Source of the DNA: an uncultured Bacteroidota bacterium
GTDB taxonomy: Bacteria > Bacteroidota > Bacteroidia > Chitinophagales > Chitinophagaceae
Direction of reading: 5' to 3'
Assembly: GCA_903877645.1 (NCBI GenBank)
Contig: CAIRES010000009.1
Location: 1 to 41,156, forward strand
Length of the DNA: 41,156 nucleotides
Shown: piece after piece, positions 7,489-16,478 of the stretch
How positions within the stretch are numbered: the first letter of the stretch is position 1
How the letters are laid out: each line of letters opens with the position of its first letter
Made by a program: the position numbers and the translations under genes
The notes under the pieces: model-generated
What the model was told of the DNA's origin: nothing
The model's database searches: none
Seen by the model: the letters and a program-made list of their open reading frames with translations, nothing else

Positions 7489-8307
7489 ATGTCTATTAAA
7501 CAATCGGAAATAAAGCGCATTACTACCAACACCCTGCAATCAATGAAGCAGCATGGCGAAAAGATCAGTATGCTTACCGCATACGACTTTTCCATGGCCG
7601 GTATATTTGATGAAGCAGGTATCGATGTGATACTGGTTGGCGACTCAGCCTCCAACGTAATGGCCGGCCACGAAACAACCCTGCCCATCACGCTCGACCA
7701 GATGATCTATCATGCACAAAGCGTCATCCGTGCCTGCCAGCGATGCCTCGTCATCGTCGATCTCCCTTTCGGATCGTATCAGGGCAACAGCAAAGAAGCG
7801 CTCAACTCATCCATACGAATCATGAAGGAAGCCGGCGCTCACGGTATCAAACTGGAAGGTGGCGAAGAAGTATGTGAATCTATTAAACGGATTACAGGTG
7901 CAGGCGTTCCCGTAATGGGCCACCTTGGGCTTACACCACAGTCTATATATAAATTTGGCACTTACGCCGTGCGTGCTAAGGAAGAAGAGGAAGCAGAGAT
8001 ATTACTACATAATGCGCGTGCTCTTGAGAATGCCGGCTGCTTTTCCTTGGTGCTGGAGAAAATACCTGCTTCATTGGGAGCAGAAGTGTCTGCTCAATTA
8101 AAGATACCGGTTATCGGCATTGGTGCGGGTATGCATGTGGATGGACAGGTACTGGTGATGCACGATATGCTGGGCCTCACCAAAGATTTTTCTCCCCGTT
8201 TCCTGCGCCGCTACCTCAACCTGCATGAAGAGATCACCGGTGCTACTAAAAAATACATACAGGACATTAAAAGCAAAGACTTTCCTAACGAGAGCGAGCA
8301 GTATTAA
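7489..8307 (+). CDS. panB: 3-methyl-2-oxobutanoate hydroxymethyltransferase
   Basis: PanB adds a hydroxymethyl group from methylene-tetrahydrofolate to alpha-ketoisovalerate to make ketopantoate, the first committed step to pantothenate and CoA. The 272-residue protein has the full signature: [19 protein letters not shown], the metal-site [35 protein letters not shown] and the catalytic Glu in VLEKIPA, then PVIGIGAG. The length is typical and the ATG at 7489 is the natural start. yggS follows after 24 bases, so the two are likely cotranscribed from the box at 7414. The identification is secure. Confidence 0.97.
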   Translation: MSIKQSEIKRITTNTLQSMKQHGEKISMLTAYDFSMAGIFDEAGIDVILVGDSASNVMAGHETTLPITLDQMIYHAQSVIRACQRCLVIVDLPFGSYQGNSKEALNSSIRIMKEAGAHGIKLEGGEEVCESIKRITGAGVPVMGHLGLTPQSIYKFGTYAVRAKEEEEAEILLHNARALENAGCFSLVLEKIPASLGAEVSAQLKIPVIGIGAGMHVDGQVLVMHDMLGLTKDFSPRFLRRYLNLHEEITGATKKYIQDIKSKDFPNESEQY

Positions 8308-8331
8308 GGAGTTTTTCGCAAAATTGCAGGT

Positions 8332-9012
8332 ATGATCAATAAGGGCGTATGGGAACAATTAAGTAGGGAACTTGCTGCGGGCCATGTGACGCTCATAGCC
8401 GTTTCCAAGCTGAAGCCCGCAAGTGATATTCAGCAATTGTATGACCTTGGGCAAAGAGATTTCGGGGAAAATTATGTGCAGGAACTGTCAGAGAAGCAAC
8501 CACTATTGCCGGATGATATCAGGTGGCATTTTATCGGCCACCTGCAAAGCAATAAAGTAAAATACATTGCTTCGTTTGTTCACCTCATTCATACCGTTGA
8601 TAGCCTTAAGCTGCTTACAGAGATCAATAAGCAGGCACAGAAATGCGGACGTACGATAGATGTGCTGCTGCAAATGTACATAGCCAATGAGGAAACTAAA
8701 TTCGGGCTTGACGAAAAAGAGCTCACAGACCTGGTGGCATCATATCTCGCACAAAAAAGTGAATTGCAAAATGTGCGCATCTGCGGGCTTATGGGTATGG
8801 CTACCAATAGTGATGACGCGCAACAGGTTCGTGCTGAGTTCGCTCACCTGCGCAATACATTCAATAAGCTTGCTGAAGGGCCATTCAAGGGCCGGTCGTA
8901 CTTTGCTGCCTGCTCTATGGGCATGAGCGCCGATCATAAAATGGCGATACAGGAAGGCAGCACTATGGTACGTATCGGCAGTATGCTATTCGGGGAAAGA
9001 AGTACCATCTAA
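8332..9012 (+). CDS. yggS: YggS/PROSC-family pyridoxal phosphate homeostasis protein
   Basis: This 226-residue protein belongs to the alanine-racemase-like TIM-barrel family that binds PLP and keeps free PLP and amino-acid metabolism in balance, without known catalysis. It shows the PLP lysine in TLIAVSKLKPASDI, the family motif RDFGENYVQEL, WHFIGHLQSNK, GLMGMAT and SMGMSADHKMAIQEGSTMVRIG with the phosphate-binding SMGMS. The ATG at 8332 follows panB by 24 bases. The family has no separate regulator here. It converges with the fusion gene at 9047 across only 34 bases, without a recognisable hairpin. Confidence 0.95.
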   Translation: MINKGVWEQLSRELAAGHVTLIAVSKLKPASDIQQLYDLGQRDFGENYVQELSEKQPLLPDDIRWHFIGHLQSNKVKYIASFVHLIHTVDSLKLLTEINKQAQKCGRTIDVLLQMYIANEETKFGLDEKELTDLVASYLAQKSELQNVRICGLMGMATNSDDAQQVRAEFAHLRNTFNKLAEGPFKGRSYFAACSMGMSADHKMAIQEGSTMVRIGSMLFGERSTI

Positions 9013-9046
9013 GCACTCCCTTCCCCGATCAAAAAATTCCTTTCAA

Positions 9047-11458
9047 TTATATTGTTGCTTCCTGTAGCACTTTTTCTGAGATATACCTGTTGATCTCAAA
9101 GATCACGTAGTTCAGCCGCTCAAATGTTTCGAAATAAGGGATACCTATCCTCAGTATATGATAATTGATGCCGCCTATCGGGTGATTTTTGATACACTTG
9201 GTATGCACCTGCGAATCATTGAGATATTTGTATAGGGGGTAAGGATCGAAATCAGTGAACGCGATCGCCACCAATGGGCTCGACTTCTCATCATTCAGGA
9301 ATACATGCTCTATACCGCTGTTTGAAAACACTTCACCGAGCCTTTTCTGGAAAAATGTGCGCAGGTACGATGACCTCGCCAATATAGTATCCTGCCCTGT
9401 TTGTTTAAATAATTGGAGTGCTTCTTCAATCGCGGGGTACATCTGGAAGTCCTGACCACCCGGTATGCTCAGTGCAATGGTTTCCGGCTTATAGCCAAGG
9501 CCGTGTCCGCTCCAGAACACACCTTCGATCCAGTCGTAGAAATCTGCCTTCATCCACATCAGTCCGCCGCCGTGTGGCCCGAATAGCCATTTGTGGGTAC
9601 TGCCGGCGATCACATCTGCATATCCGAAAGGAACCTCGTATAATCCTAACGACTGTGCCACATCCAATATGATCTTTGCCTCCGGTACGACTTGATGAAC
9701 CAGCTTCATCCATTTTTCAACAGGTGCAAGATGGCCGGTGTCGTAATAGACATGTGAGAAGAAGGCGAGGTGCGGTTTGATCTCTTTTAATTTAGCCGTC
9801 ATTAGTGCAGGATCTGCCAGTATATCATCTTCGATGTAATACACCTCATATTCCGGTAGATGATGGAAGCAGCCAATACCGCCTTCATGCTCATGCGTGG
9901 TAGTGAATATCCTGTATGGCCCCTTGGATACCTTATGCAACTTGCGCAGCATAGCCAGCGCTATCAGGTTCATCGTTTGCGAGGTGCTGTGCGTTACCGT
10001 AAGCTGGTACCCTTCACTTGGCCATAGTTCTGCGCACAACTTGTTGATCGCGCCATGGCTGTTTCTACCGTGCTCATAGCTGCCCAGCGGGTAGCCTTCC
10101 ATGTTCTTGGAGGAGTGCTGGTTGTACCGTATCTTTTTTACAGGGGTTGATGTGGTGCCCAGTGTTCCGGGGTTAAGGTTAATACGTTCAGACTGGAAGT
10201 GCTGCTCCCTGAAAAACTCCCAGTAATTATCGTCATCAATACGAACCGTCTCGAAAAGGGTAGGCTGTTTTTTTACCTTACTGATGTCGTCGGCCCATTT
10301 GATGCTCGGTACGAACAGGCCCTCAGCAATGTTGCCTTTGAACCGCTCCATGATGCGCAGCATTTCTTTGGTCACATCCGCAAAAGGGGAGTGCAATGTG
10401 TCATGACCGCTATAGTCGGTGTCAATGCCATACTCCGGCTTTGTTTCTACTTGTTCCTGGCGCGGGTCATGCGTTCTGATGATTGTTACATCATAACCCT
10501 CACCTGCAGCAATATTTTTTATAGATGCAGCGAGCTCGTTGATGGAGAAGTTAGTTTCAGTAACGTGGTTCACTACTTTATGCGTGCCGGCCTCAGGTAT
10601 GTCCTCAATAAAAGTAACCATTGAGTTTACAGAATCTCGCAATGCCATCAGGCCGGTGCGCTGGTTACCCTTGCCATACACAGTGAGTGGATGGCCATAA
10701 ACTGTTTGTGTGAGAAAACGATTCACTACTGTGCCGAATATATGATCATAATCACAGCGGGTATAGAGTGCTTCGCAATCAGCCATTTCTTCGGTAATGA
10801 AACCAAAAATGGTCGACTGCATTACATCAGTGATGCGCAGGTTCCATACCCGGCAAGACATGGCTACGTAATTAGAATCGTTGATCTTGGAGATGTGGTA
10901 AATGTCATCGGCCTCTCGCGGGTAGGGCATACGCTTAGTGGCCTCAACGCCCTTATGGCGCGGGAAGAAGTAACCTTCAGCAATATCTATTCCGCCTTGT
11001 GCATATTCGCCAAAGGAGCCCAGTTTAATGATGTGTGCTTGCGGCACATGCTTTCGCACAGCCCATAGCAGCCGCATATTACCCGCCTCATTATTATTTA
11101 CTGTAAATAGTGCCTCCTCTATCCCTTTCATCGAATAGGGGGCCGAGCATTGCTGGGCCAGGTGAAAGATGGTATGCGGTTTTTCATGCGCAATGATCTC
11201 TTCTATTCTGTCTGTGTTTACATCCAGCCTTACATAATAAAGGTTTTCCTGCCCGTGTACCTGGCTGAAGGCCTATATGCGCTCGGCTGGTTTGGCAATG
11301 GGTATCAGAGTCTGGAAGCCAAAGCTTTTTACAATGTTCCTGCGCCATTCATTGTCCGCAATAACAACTCTTGTTTTAGGGTATTTTACGGCTATTTTCA
11401 TGGCCAGGGGCCAGCCGTAATAACCATCTCCTCCAAGAACGAGTATAGTATTATTCAT
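9047..11458 (-). pseudogene. SQD1-like NAD epimerase fused to a class V aminotransferase, interrupted by an in-frame TAG
   Basis: Read from ATG 11456-11458 this is an 803-codon frame with a TAG at codon 62 (11273-11275). The first 61 codons form a Rossmann start, LVLGGDGYYGWPLA and IPIAKPAERI. After the TAG the same frame continues with FHLAQQCSAPYSMKGIEE. Domain 1 (to about codon 390) matches UDP-sulfoquinovose synthase: SFGEY, the catalytic YHISK at codons 187-191, and GHPLTVYGKGNQ. Domain 2 (from about codon 425) is a fold-type I PLP enzyme of the class V group, with LDVAQSLG and the Schiff-base lysine in GSTHKWLFGPHGGG (codon 623). An ATG at 11129-11131 could restart translation and yield 694 residues, but without the NAD-binding start. 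An MFS transporter lies upstream on the same strand. The fusion and the stop are seen; the substrate is unknown, with a sulfo-sugar or amino-sugar product plausible. Confidence 0.82.
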
Positions 11459-11577
11459 TTTATAAATTTTATTGCAAAAATTATGTATGGGTTAATGACT
11501 TCCTAATTTGGGTACTAATATATCGAATATGTGATAATTATTCAAAGAATTGTCATTATTTATAGGTGTAGTGACAT

Positions 11578-12786
11578 CTATCGCTTCCTTGTCTGGTGAT
11601 TCAACCATTGGAATCCTGCTGCAGTCAGAACGCTTACCGAACCCAGTATCCACCACAGTATATTGAAACCAAAATGCTGTATGATCTGAGTTCCGGCATA
11701 CGGGGCCATGATCTGTGCTACCGACCAGGCAGCAGTGTACATGCCTGCATACTGGCCCCTGTTGTGTTGGTCTGTTCTGCTCACCCAGAACGTGTTCATA
11801 AACGGCATGGAAAGCATCTCACCTGCGGTGATGATAAAAGTGGCACACAACGCAAGTGATCCTTGGCCCGGCATAATATTGAATAATACAAATGAGCTAC
11901 CTACCAGCAATGCGCCGGTGGTGATATACTGTAGATTTTTTCCACGTTTCTCTAATGTAAATACAAGGGCCATTTCAAATAGCGCTATCAGCAACCCGTT
12001 CAGTGCCATCGTCATCCCGATGAATAGTGGGGTGAGAAGAAGCCGCTGTTTAAAAAATAACGGCAATGTGGTGAATTGCTGGAAAAAGCAAAAGCCGAAC
12101 AATATGGTCAGTACAACGAAGACCAGGTAATGCCGGTCTCTGAATGCAGAACGTGTATGGCCGGCAGCAGGTTTGTCTTTTCTTGCAGGTGTATTGCTGT
12201 TCTTTTTAGGAGATAATACAGTGCGCAATAGTATAGCAGCTCCTATATTGGTTAAGCCATCTATCCAGAACAGCAGATTATAATTATGCGAGGCAATGAT
12301 ACCCCCGAGAGCCCCGCCTATGGCCCACCCCAGGTTGATGGACAATCTATTGAGCGAATAGGAGCGTGTGAGGTTTTCCTTTTTGCTGTATTCGGCTATG
12401 GCGGTGGCATTCGCCGGCCTGAATGAATCATTAAGTGTGGCGAGCAAAAAAGTGCAAACACATATGGCAGGGTAGCTTTGCAATTGTCCTAATACAATGA
12501 ACATTATGCCACCTGCTATTAGTGCCGATAGTTGCACATAATAAAAGCCCAACTTATCTGTCAGTTTACCGCCTATGAATCCACCACAAATTGCCCCAAG
12601 CCCAAAGAGTGCCATGATGATGCCTGCCCTGCCTATATTAAAATGCCTGCTTTCGGTAAGGTATAGAGACATGAAGGGGATCACCATGGTGCCGCTCCTG
12701 TTGATGAGCATGACCAGAGAAAGCCACCAGGTAGCCGGCGACAAGCCGCTGAATGCGCTTCTATATAAATTGGTCACTCTTTTCAT
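11578..12786 (-). CDS. Major facilitator superfamily transporter
   Basis: This is a roughly 402-residue, 12-helix MFS protein of the inner membrane, probably an exporter. MLINRSGTMVIPFMSLYLTE begins helix 1, and the loop 2-3 signature appears as GGFIGGKLTDKLGFYYVQ. Helices continue evenly to the basic C-terminus LNHQTRKR. The open frame extends to 12837, but the upstream start there is TTG. The ATG at 12784-12786 (MKRVTNLYRSAFSGLS) matches the usual start of Bacteroidota relatives, and an ATG at 12805-12807 is the alternative. It lies 119 bases upstream of the epimerase-aminotransferase fusion on the same strand and may export that enzyme's product. The substrate cannot be read from the sequence. 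Confidence 0.87.
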   Translation of the reverse strand: MKRVTNLYRSAFSGLSPATWWLSLVMLINRSGTMVIPFMSLYLTESRHFNIGRAGIIMALFGLGAICGGFIGGKLTDKLGFYYVQLSALIAGGIMFIVLGQLQSYPAICVCTFLLATLNDSFRPANATAIAEYSKKENLTRSYSLNRLSINLGWAIGGALGGIIASHNYNLLFWIDGLTNIGAAILLRTVLSPKKNSNTPARKDKPAAGHTRSAFRDRHYLVFVVLTILFGFCFFQQFTTLPLFFKQRLLLTPLFIGMTMALNGLLIALFEMALVFTLEKRGKNLQYITTGALLVGSSFVLFNIMPGQGSLALCATFIITAGEMLSMPFMNTFWVSRTDQHNRGQYAGMYTAAWSVAQIMAPYAGTQIIQHFGFNILWWILGSVSVLTAAGFQWLNHQTRKR

Positions 12787-12928
12787 GGCTACGGGCAAAA
12801 ATAACATTGTGGCGGGTTTTATTACCCGAACGGACAATTGTTATTCATATTTTGGGGAACAGGTTAATCAAAATTAATTTCAGGCAATATCATTTATGGG
12901 GTTTATGTTTAATTTCATTAAATAATCG

Positions 12929-12936
12929 TAATTTTC
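12929..12936 (+). promoter_or_regulatory. Conserved upstream element of giant protein 1 (TAATTTTC CAACCT)
   Basis: The stretch GTAATTTTCCAACCT recurs as GTAACTTTCCAACCT before the second paralogue (16409 on), at 67 and 70 bases before the respective ATGs. It resembles a -7 box with C in place of the last G. Conservation between paralogues supports a shared promoter or operator. Confidence 0.4.
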
Positions 12937-12995
12937 CAACCTTAAATGACTTTTAAGCTGTCTTATTGATCAATAACCCAGTGCTGATCTGCAGT

Positions 12996-15900
12996 ATGAA
13001 TAAATATATATTTTTTCTTCTTTTTCTTTTGGCTGGCTACAAGCTTCAGGCACAGTGCCTTGTTAGTTCGTTGCCTATAAATACAGGTTATAACTCACTT
13101 ACGGCTTCATCTGTTACCCCGGGTACAGATGGAGGAACGCCGGTTCCTGATCCACACTGGACAGTAACCGCAGAAAGCCCATCTATTGCAACAGCTATAT
13201 TTTCTACCGGGTTGATAGAGGTTGTTCCGGGAAGCGCTGCTGATGTTATACCGACTCTGGGTGGCTGGACAGGCGATCCGGTTGGTGTTCCGGGCGGCTG
13301 GCTTAGTTGCATCAATTCAAATACTTACAGCACTGATGGCACAGGACCCTCAGGCACCCCGTATAATATGACGTTCGGCAGGCCATTCCGTATGTGTGCC
13401 GATGATAACATAACGCTCGACTTGTACATAGCCAACGATAACTATATTTCCGCAATGGATATTGACGGTACTTTACTTACGTTTTCACAGCCGGCAGGTG
13501 CTGTATCTTCTTACTTCACGTCTTTTACGCATTTTACCCAGACTGTTTTTCTTGCCGCCGGCACACATACGATGCACGTTGTGGTGAATAACTACAATGA
13601 CGTATCACCTGAATCTAATCCCACCGGGCTAAACATTTATGGTACTGTTGCCTCTTCAACCGGGGTCAACACTATTGTCAGCGAAAGTTCTGTCGCATGT
13701 GATGCATATGTATGTAGCGGCACCTGCGATGCAATTAGTTTGCCTGATACATTACATGCCTGCTCGCGCGGCAATGTGGTACTTCCAGCAATACTGACCG
13801 GCACAAATATCGTTGACAGTATCGGGTGGAGCCCAACAGCGGGGCTCTCATCCAGCGCGGTTTTAACGCCGACACTTACTGTTGGCGGTACCTCCCGAAT
13901 GTATAATATTGTTGTGGTCTCGACAATACCCAATAACCTTGTTGCCAATGGCGATTTCAGCGGGGGTAATATTGATTTCAGCAGCGGCTACACATACGAG
14001 GGTACAGGAACAACCTCTACGCCGGGTTATTATGCGATCAACACAAATCCGTTCATATACGATGCTGCATGGCCGGTTATGGGCGACCATACTACCGGCA
14101 CAGGTAATATGCTGATCGTAGATGGGGCCTATTCTGCAACAGAAAGTTTCTGGTGTGAGACGATGGGGGTACTACCTAATACTGATTATATTTTCTCTGT
14201 TTGGGTCGCATTGCTACATGATCCGTTACCTTCTATTCAATTGAAAATAAACGGCATCGTTGTCGGTACTTTTGCCCCATCTGCTACTGCCGGTGCATGG
14301 ATACAATATACTCTGAAATGGAATAGTGGACTGGCTACAACAGCCAACATTTGTATGTATGACCTCAATACAGGAGGTTTTGGTAATGACTTTGCAATTG
14401 ATGACATCTCCTTCCAGCAACTATGCACACTAAAAGACAGTGTATATGTTGCGGTAACACCCACAGATACTACGGCATCACGCAGGGATACCACACTATG
14501 CCTTACATCTGCGCCAATAACACTTACAGGTACACCGGGTTATACGTCTTATCTCTGGAATACCAGTGCCTCTTCTCCTTCAATAAGTGTAGGCGCAAAT
14601 GGCACCTATTGGGTGTATAATGAAAATCTCTGCGTGGCTAAAATAGACACGTTTGGTGTTACGTTCATCCCGCTTCCGGTTGTCTCCATAGGCAATGATA
14701 CGGCCTTCTGTATCGGTAATACCATCACATTATATTCAGCTCAGCCTACTGGCAGTGCATACTTATGGAGTGACGGTACAACCGGTGACTCCATCCATGT
14801 GTCCACATCCGGTACTTACTGGCTACAGGTATATAATGGCACCAACAGCACCAATGGCTGTACCGTCACGGACTCTATACATGTGTTGGTTTCACCATTC
14901 CCAATAGTAGACCTCGGCCCTGATCAGTTCAACTGCCTGGGCAATGCGGTTACATTATCTTCGTCGGTAAGTTACATTGCACCCGCTTATTTGTGGAGCG
15001 ACTTTAGCACAGCGCCTTCGCTTACTGTTGCGACTACCGGCGCTTACTGGCTACAGGTTACCGTTGCCGGCTGTGCCGCCGCCGATAGCATCAATGTCAC
15101 TATCATCTACGACACCTTCACGTTGCACAATGTGGATACCGCTATCTGTAAAGGCAACGCGGTGCAGGCATACCTCACTATCAACCCATCTGCCACTGTA
15201 CAATGGCTGCCTACTGCCGGTATATCTGCATCTACAACGCCAAGTCCATTGATCATTCCTGATACATCGGAGGAATATACAGCGAACATTTCCATTGACG
15301 GCTGCCCTGTAAAAACAGCTTCGTTCTTTATCGATGTACAGCCTAATCCGCAGGTGTATATCGGTAATAACCGGTCTGTCTGTGCCAATGACACATTGCA
15401 TCTGCTGGCTTCTGTAACGCCGGCTTGGTATACGCACTATGCCTATCACTGGTCGCCTGCCGCGTACTTTGACGATAGTACCTATCCGTATGCAGTGTAC
15501 ACCCCGGGTACTGATACCACGATCATACTCACCGTTACCACCCCCGATAATTGCAAAGGTGTCGATTCTATAAAAGTCACAGTCCATCCGGCTGATTTTG
15601 CACACCTTGATTCTGTATTCAATGTATGCCCCGGCGATTCGGTGCAATTACAGCCAACGGGTGGGGTAGCCTATCACTGGAGCCCCGGCATATACCTCAG
15701 CGATTCCCTTTCTGCTGCTCCATGGCTCAAGGCGATCACCTCGCAGTATTACACCCTCATAGCTACCAGCGCTTTTGGTTGCCTCGATACGCTTTCTGCC
15801 CACATCACTGTGCGGCCTAACGCAGTGATCTTCCTGGATAAAGGGCCTATTACCCTATATCCCGGCCAGTCTTATCAAATAACACCACAAAGCAACTGCA

Positions 15901-16328
15901 CTAATTTCTCCTGGTTTCCAACTGCGGGACTAAGTGATGCCAACATATCCAATCCGCTGGCCACCCCCGGTATCAGCACAAAATACATAGTGCATGGTTC
16001 CAATGAATGGGGTTGTACGGCAGTTGATTCTTTGGATATCAACATAGACGGATCTTCTGCACTTTCTTTGCCTAACGCATTCACACCGGGTGGCGAGGTG
16101 AACGGCACACTGTATTTGCTGAACAGGGGCATCTCCTCGTTGCATTACTTCAGGGTGTTCAATCGCTGGGGCAATAAGGTATTCGAGACCAGCGACCTCT
16201 CCAAAGGATGGGACGGCAATTATAAAGGTACGCCCCAGCCTTATGATGTCTATGTATATGAGATAGACGCAGTGGGCAATGATGGTACTACTTTTCATAA
16301 ACAAGGAAATGTGACCCTTATTCGTTAA
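12996..16328 (+). CDS. Giant secreted Ig-like protein with T9SS type-B sorting domain, copy 1
   Basis: This 1110-residue surface protein has a signal peptide from the ATG at 12996 (MNKYIFFLLFLLAGYKLQAQ); the frame upstream of it lacks signal character. It has an N-terminal conserved module to about residue 230, then a galactose-binding-like beta-sandwich beginning NLVANGDFSGG and ending FAIDDISF. Several repeated Ig/PKD-like modules follow, with motifs such as IGNDTAFCIGNTITL, YLWSDGTTGDS and GTYWLQV. It ends with the gliding-motility-associated type-B sorting domain (LPNAFTPGGEVNG, FRVFNRWGNKVFET, GWDGNYKGTPQPYDVYVYE). Type-B proteins are moved across the outer membrane by the type IX system and often attached by PorU. 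The likely role is adhesion or matrix binding. Many D-(S/T)-(A/I/L/V/T) sites are potential O-glycosylation points. The 3' half is nearly identical to copy 2. Confidence 0.88.
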   Translation: MNKYIFFLLFLLAGYKLQAQCLVSSLPINTGYNSLTASSVTPGTDGGTPVPDPHWTVTAESPSIATAIFSTGLIEVVPGSAADVIPTLGGWTGDPVGVPGGWLSCINSNTYSTDGTGPSGTPYNMTFGRPFRMCADDNITLDLYIANDNYISAMDIDGTLLTFSQPAGAVSSYFTSFTHFTQTVFLAAGTHTMHVVVNNYNDVSPESNPTGLNIYGTVASSTGVNTIVSESSVACDAYVCSGTCDAISLPDTLHACSRGNVVLPAILTGTNIVDSIGWSPTAGLSSSAVLTPTLTVGGTSRMYNIVVVSTIPNNLVANGDFSGGNIDFSSGYTYEGTGTTSTPGYYAINTNPFIYDAAWPVMGDHTTGTGNMLIVDGAYSATESFWCETMGVLPNTDYIFSVWVALLHDPLPSIQLKINGIVVGTFAPSATAGAWIQYTLKWNSGLATTANICMYDLNTGGFGNDFAIDDISFQQLCTLKDSVYVAVTPTDTTASRRDTTLCLTSAPITLTGTPGYTSYLWNTSASSPSISVGANGTYWVYNENLCVAKIDTFGVTFIPLPVVSIGNDTAFCIGNTITLYSAQPTGSAYLWSDGTTGDSIHVSTSGTYWLQVYNGTNSTNGCTVTDSIHVLVSPFPIVDLGPDQFNCLGNAVTLSSSVSYIAPAYLWSDFSTAPSLTVATTGAYWLQVTVAGCAAADSINVTIIYDTFTLHNVDTAICKGNAVQAYLTINPSATVQWLPTAGISASTTPSPLIIPDTSEEYTANISIDGCPVKTASFFIDVQPNPQVYIGNNRSVCANDTLHLLASVTPAWYTHYAYHWSPAAYFDDSTYPYAVYTPGTDTTIILTVTTPDNCKGVDSIKVTVHPADFAHLDSVFNVCPGDSVQLQPTGGVAYHWSPGIYLSDSLSAAPWLKAITSQYYTLIATSAFGCLDTLSAHITVRPNAVIFLDKGPITLYPGQSYQITPQSNCTNFSWFPTAGLSDANISNPLATPGISTKYIVHGSNEWGCTAVDSLDINIDGSSALSLPNAFTPGGEVNGTLYLLNRGISSLHYFRVFNRWGNKVFETSDLSKGWDGNYKGTPQPYDVYVYEIDAVGNDGTTFHKQGNVTLIR
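14694..16328 (+). repeat. Near-identical 1635-base tract shared with 18201-19835
   Basis: From AATGATACGG to the stop codon the two giant genes align at a constant offset of 3507 bases with no insertions or deletions. I count eight amino-acid differences over 544 residues. Differences are clustered between long identical runs. Confidence 0.85.
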
Positions 16329-16408
16329 TTTTTGATGCTCTCCTTTGTGGTATTTTTAGATTTGAATACTTTAATTATGTAATATGTCGTCATGTTATTA
16401 AATTTATG

Positions 16409-16416
16409 TAACTTTC
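16409..16416 (+). promoter_or_regulatory. Conserved upstream element of giant protein 2 (TAACTTTC CAACCT)
   Basis: Counterpart of the element at 12929, within GTAACTTTCCAACCT, 70 bases before the ATG at 16479. Both leaders also share CTTTTA(A/T) and a TGTCTTA-like stretch downstream, so the upstream regions are homologous. Confidence 0.4.
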
Positions 16417-16478
16417 CAACCTATACGCCCCTTTTATATGTCTTAGTTAACAGTTAATTGGTCAATGACTCTTTAGGG

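Noticed and set aside
15051-15647. Long minus-strand open frame (198 codons) inside giant gene 1, with a counterpart in gene 2
   Set aside because: It lies antisense to strongly conserved beta-sandwich coding sequence, is rich in Arg and Ile as expected for an antisense shadow, has no promoter, and is present twice only because the host tract is duplicated.
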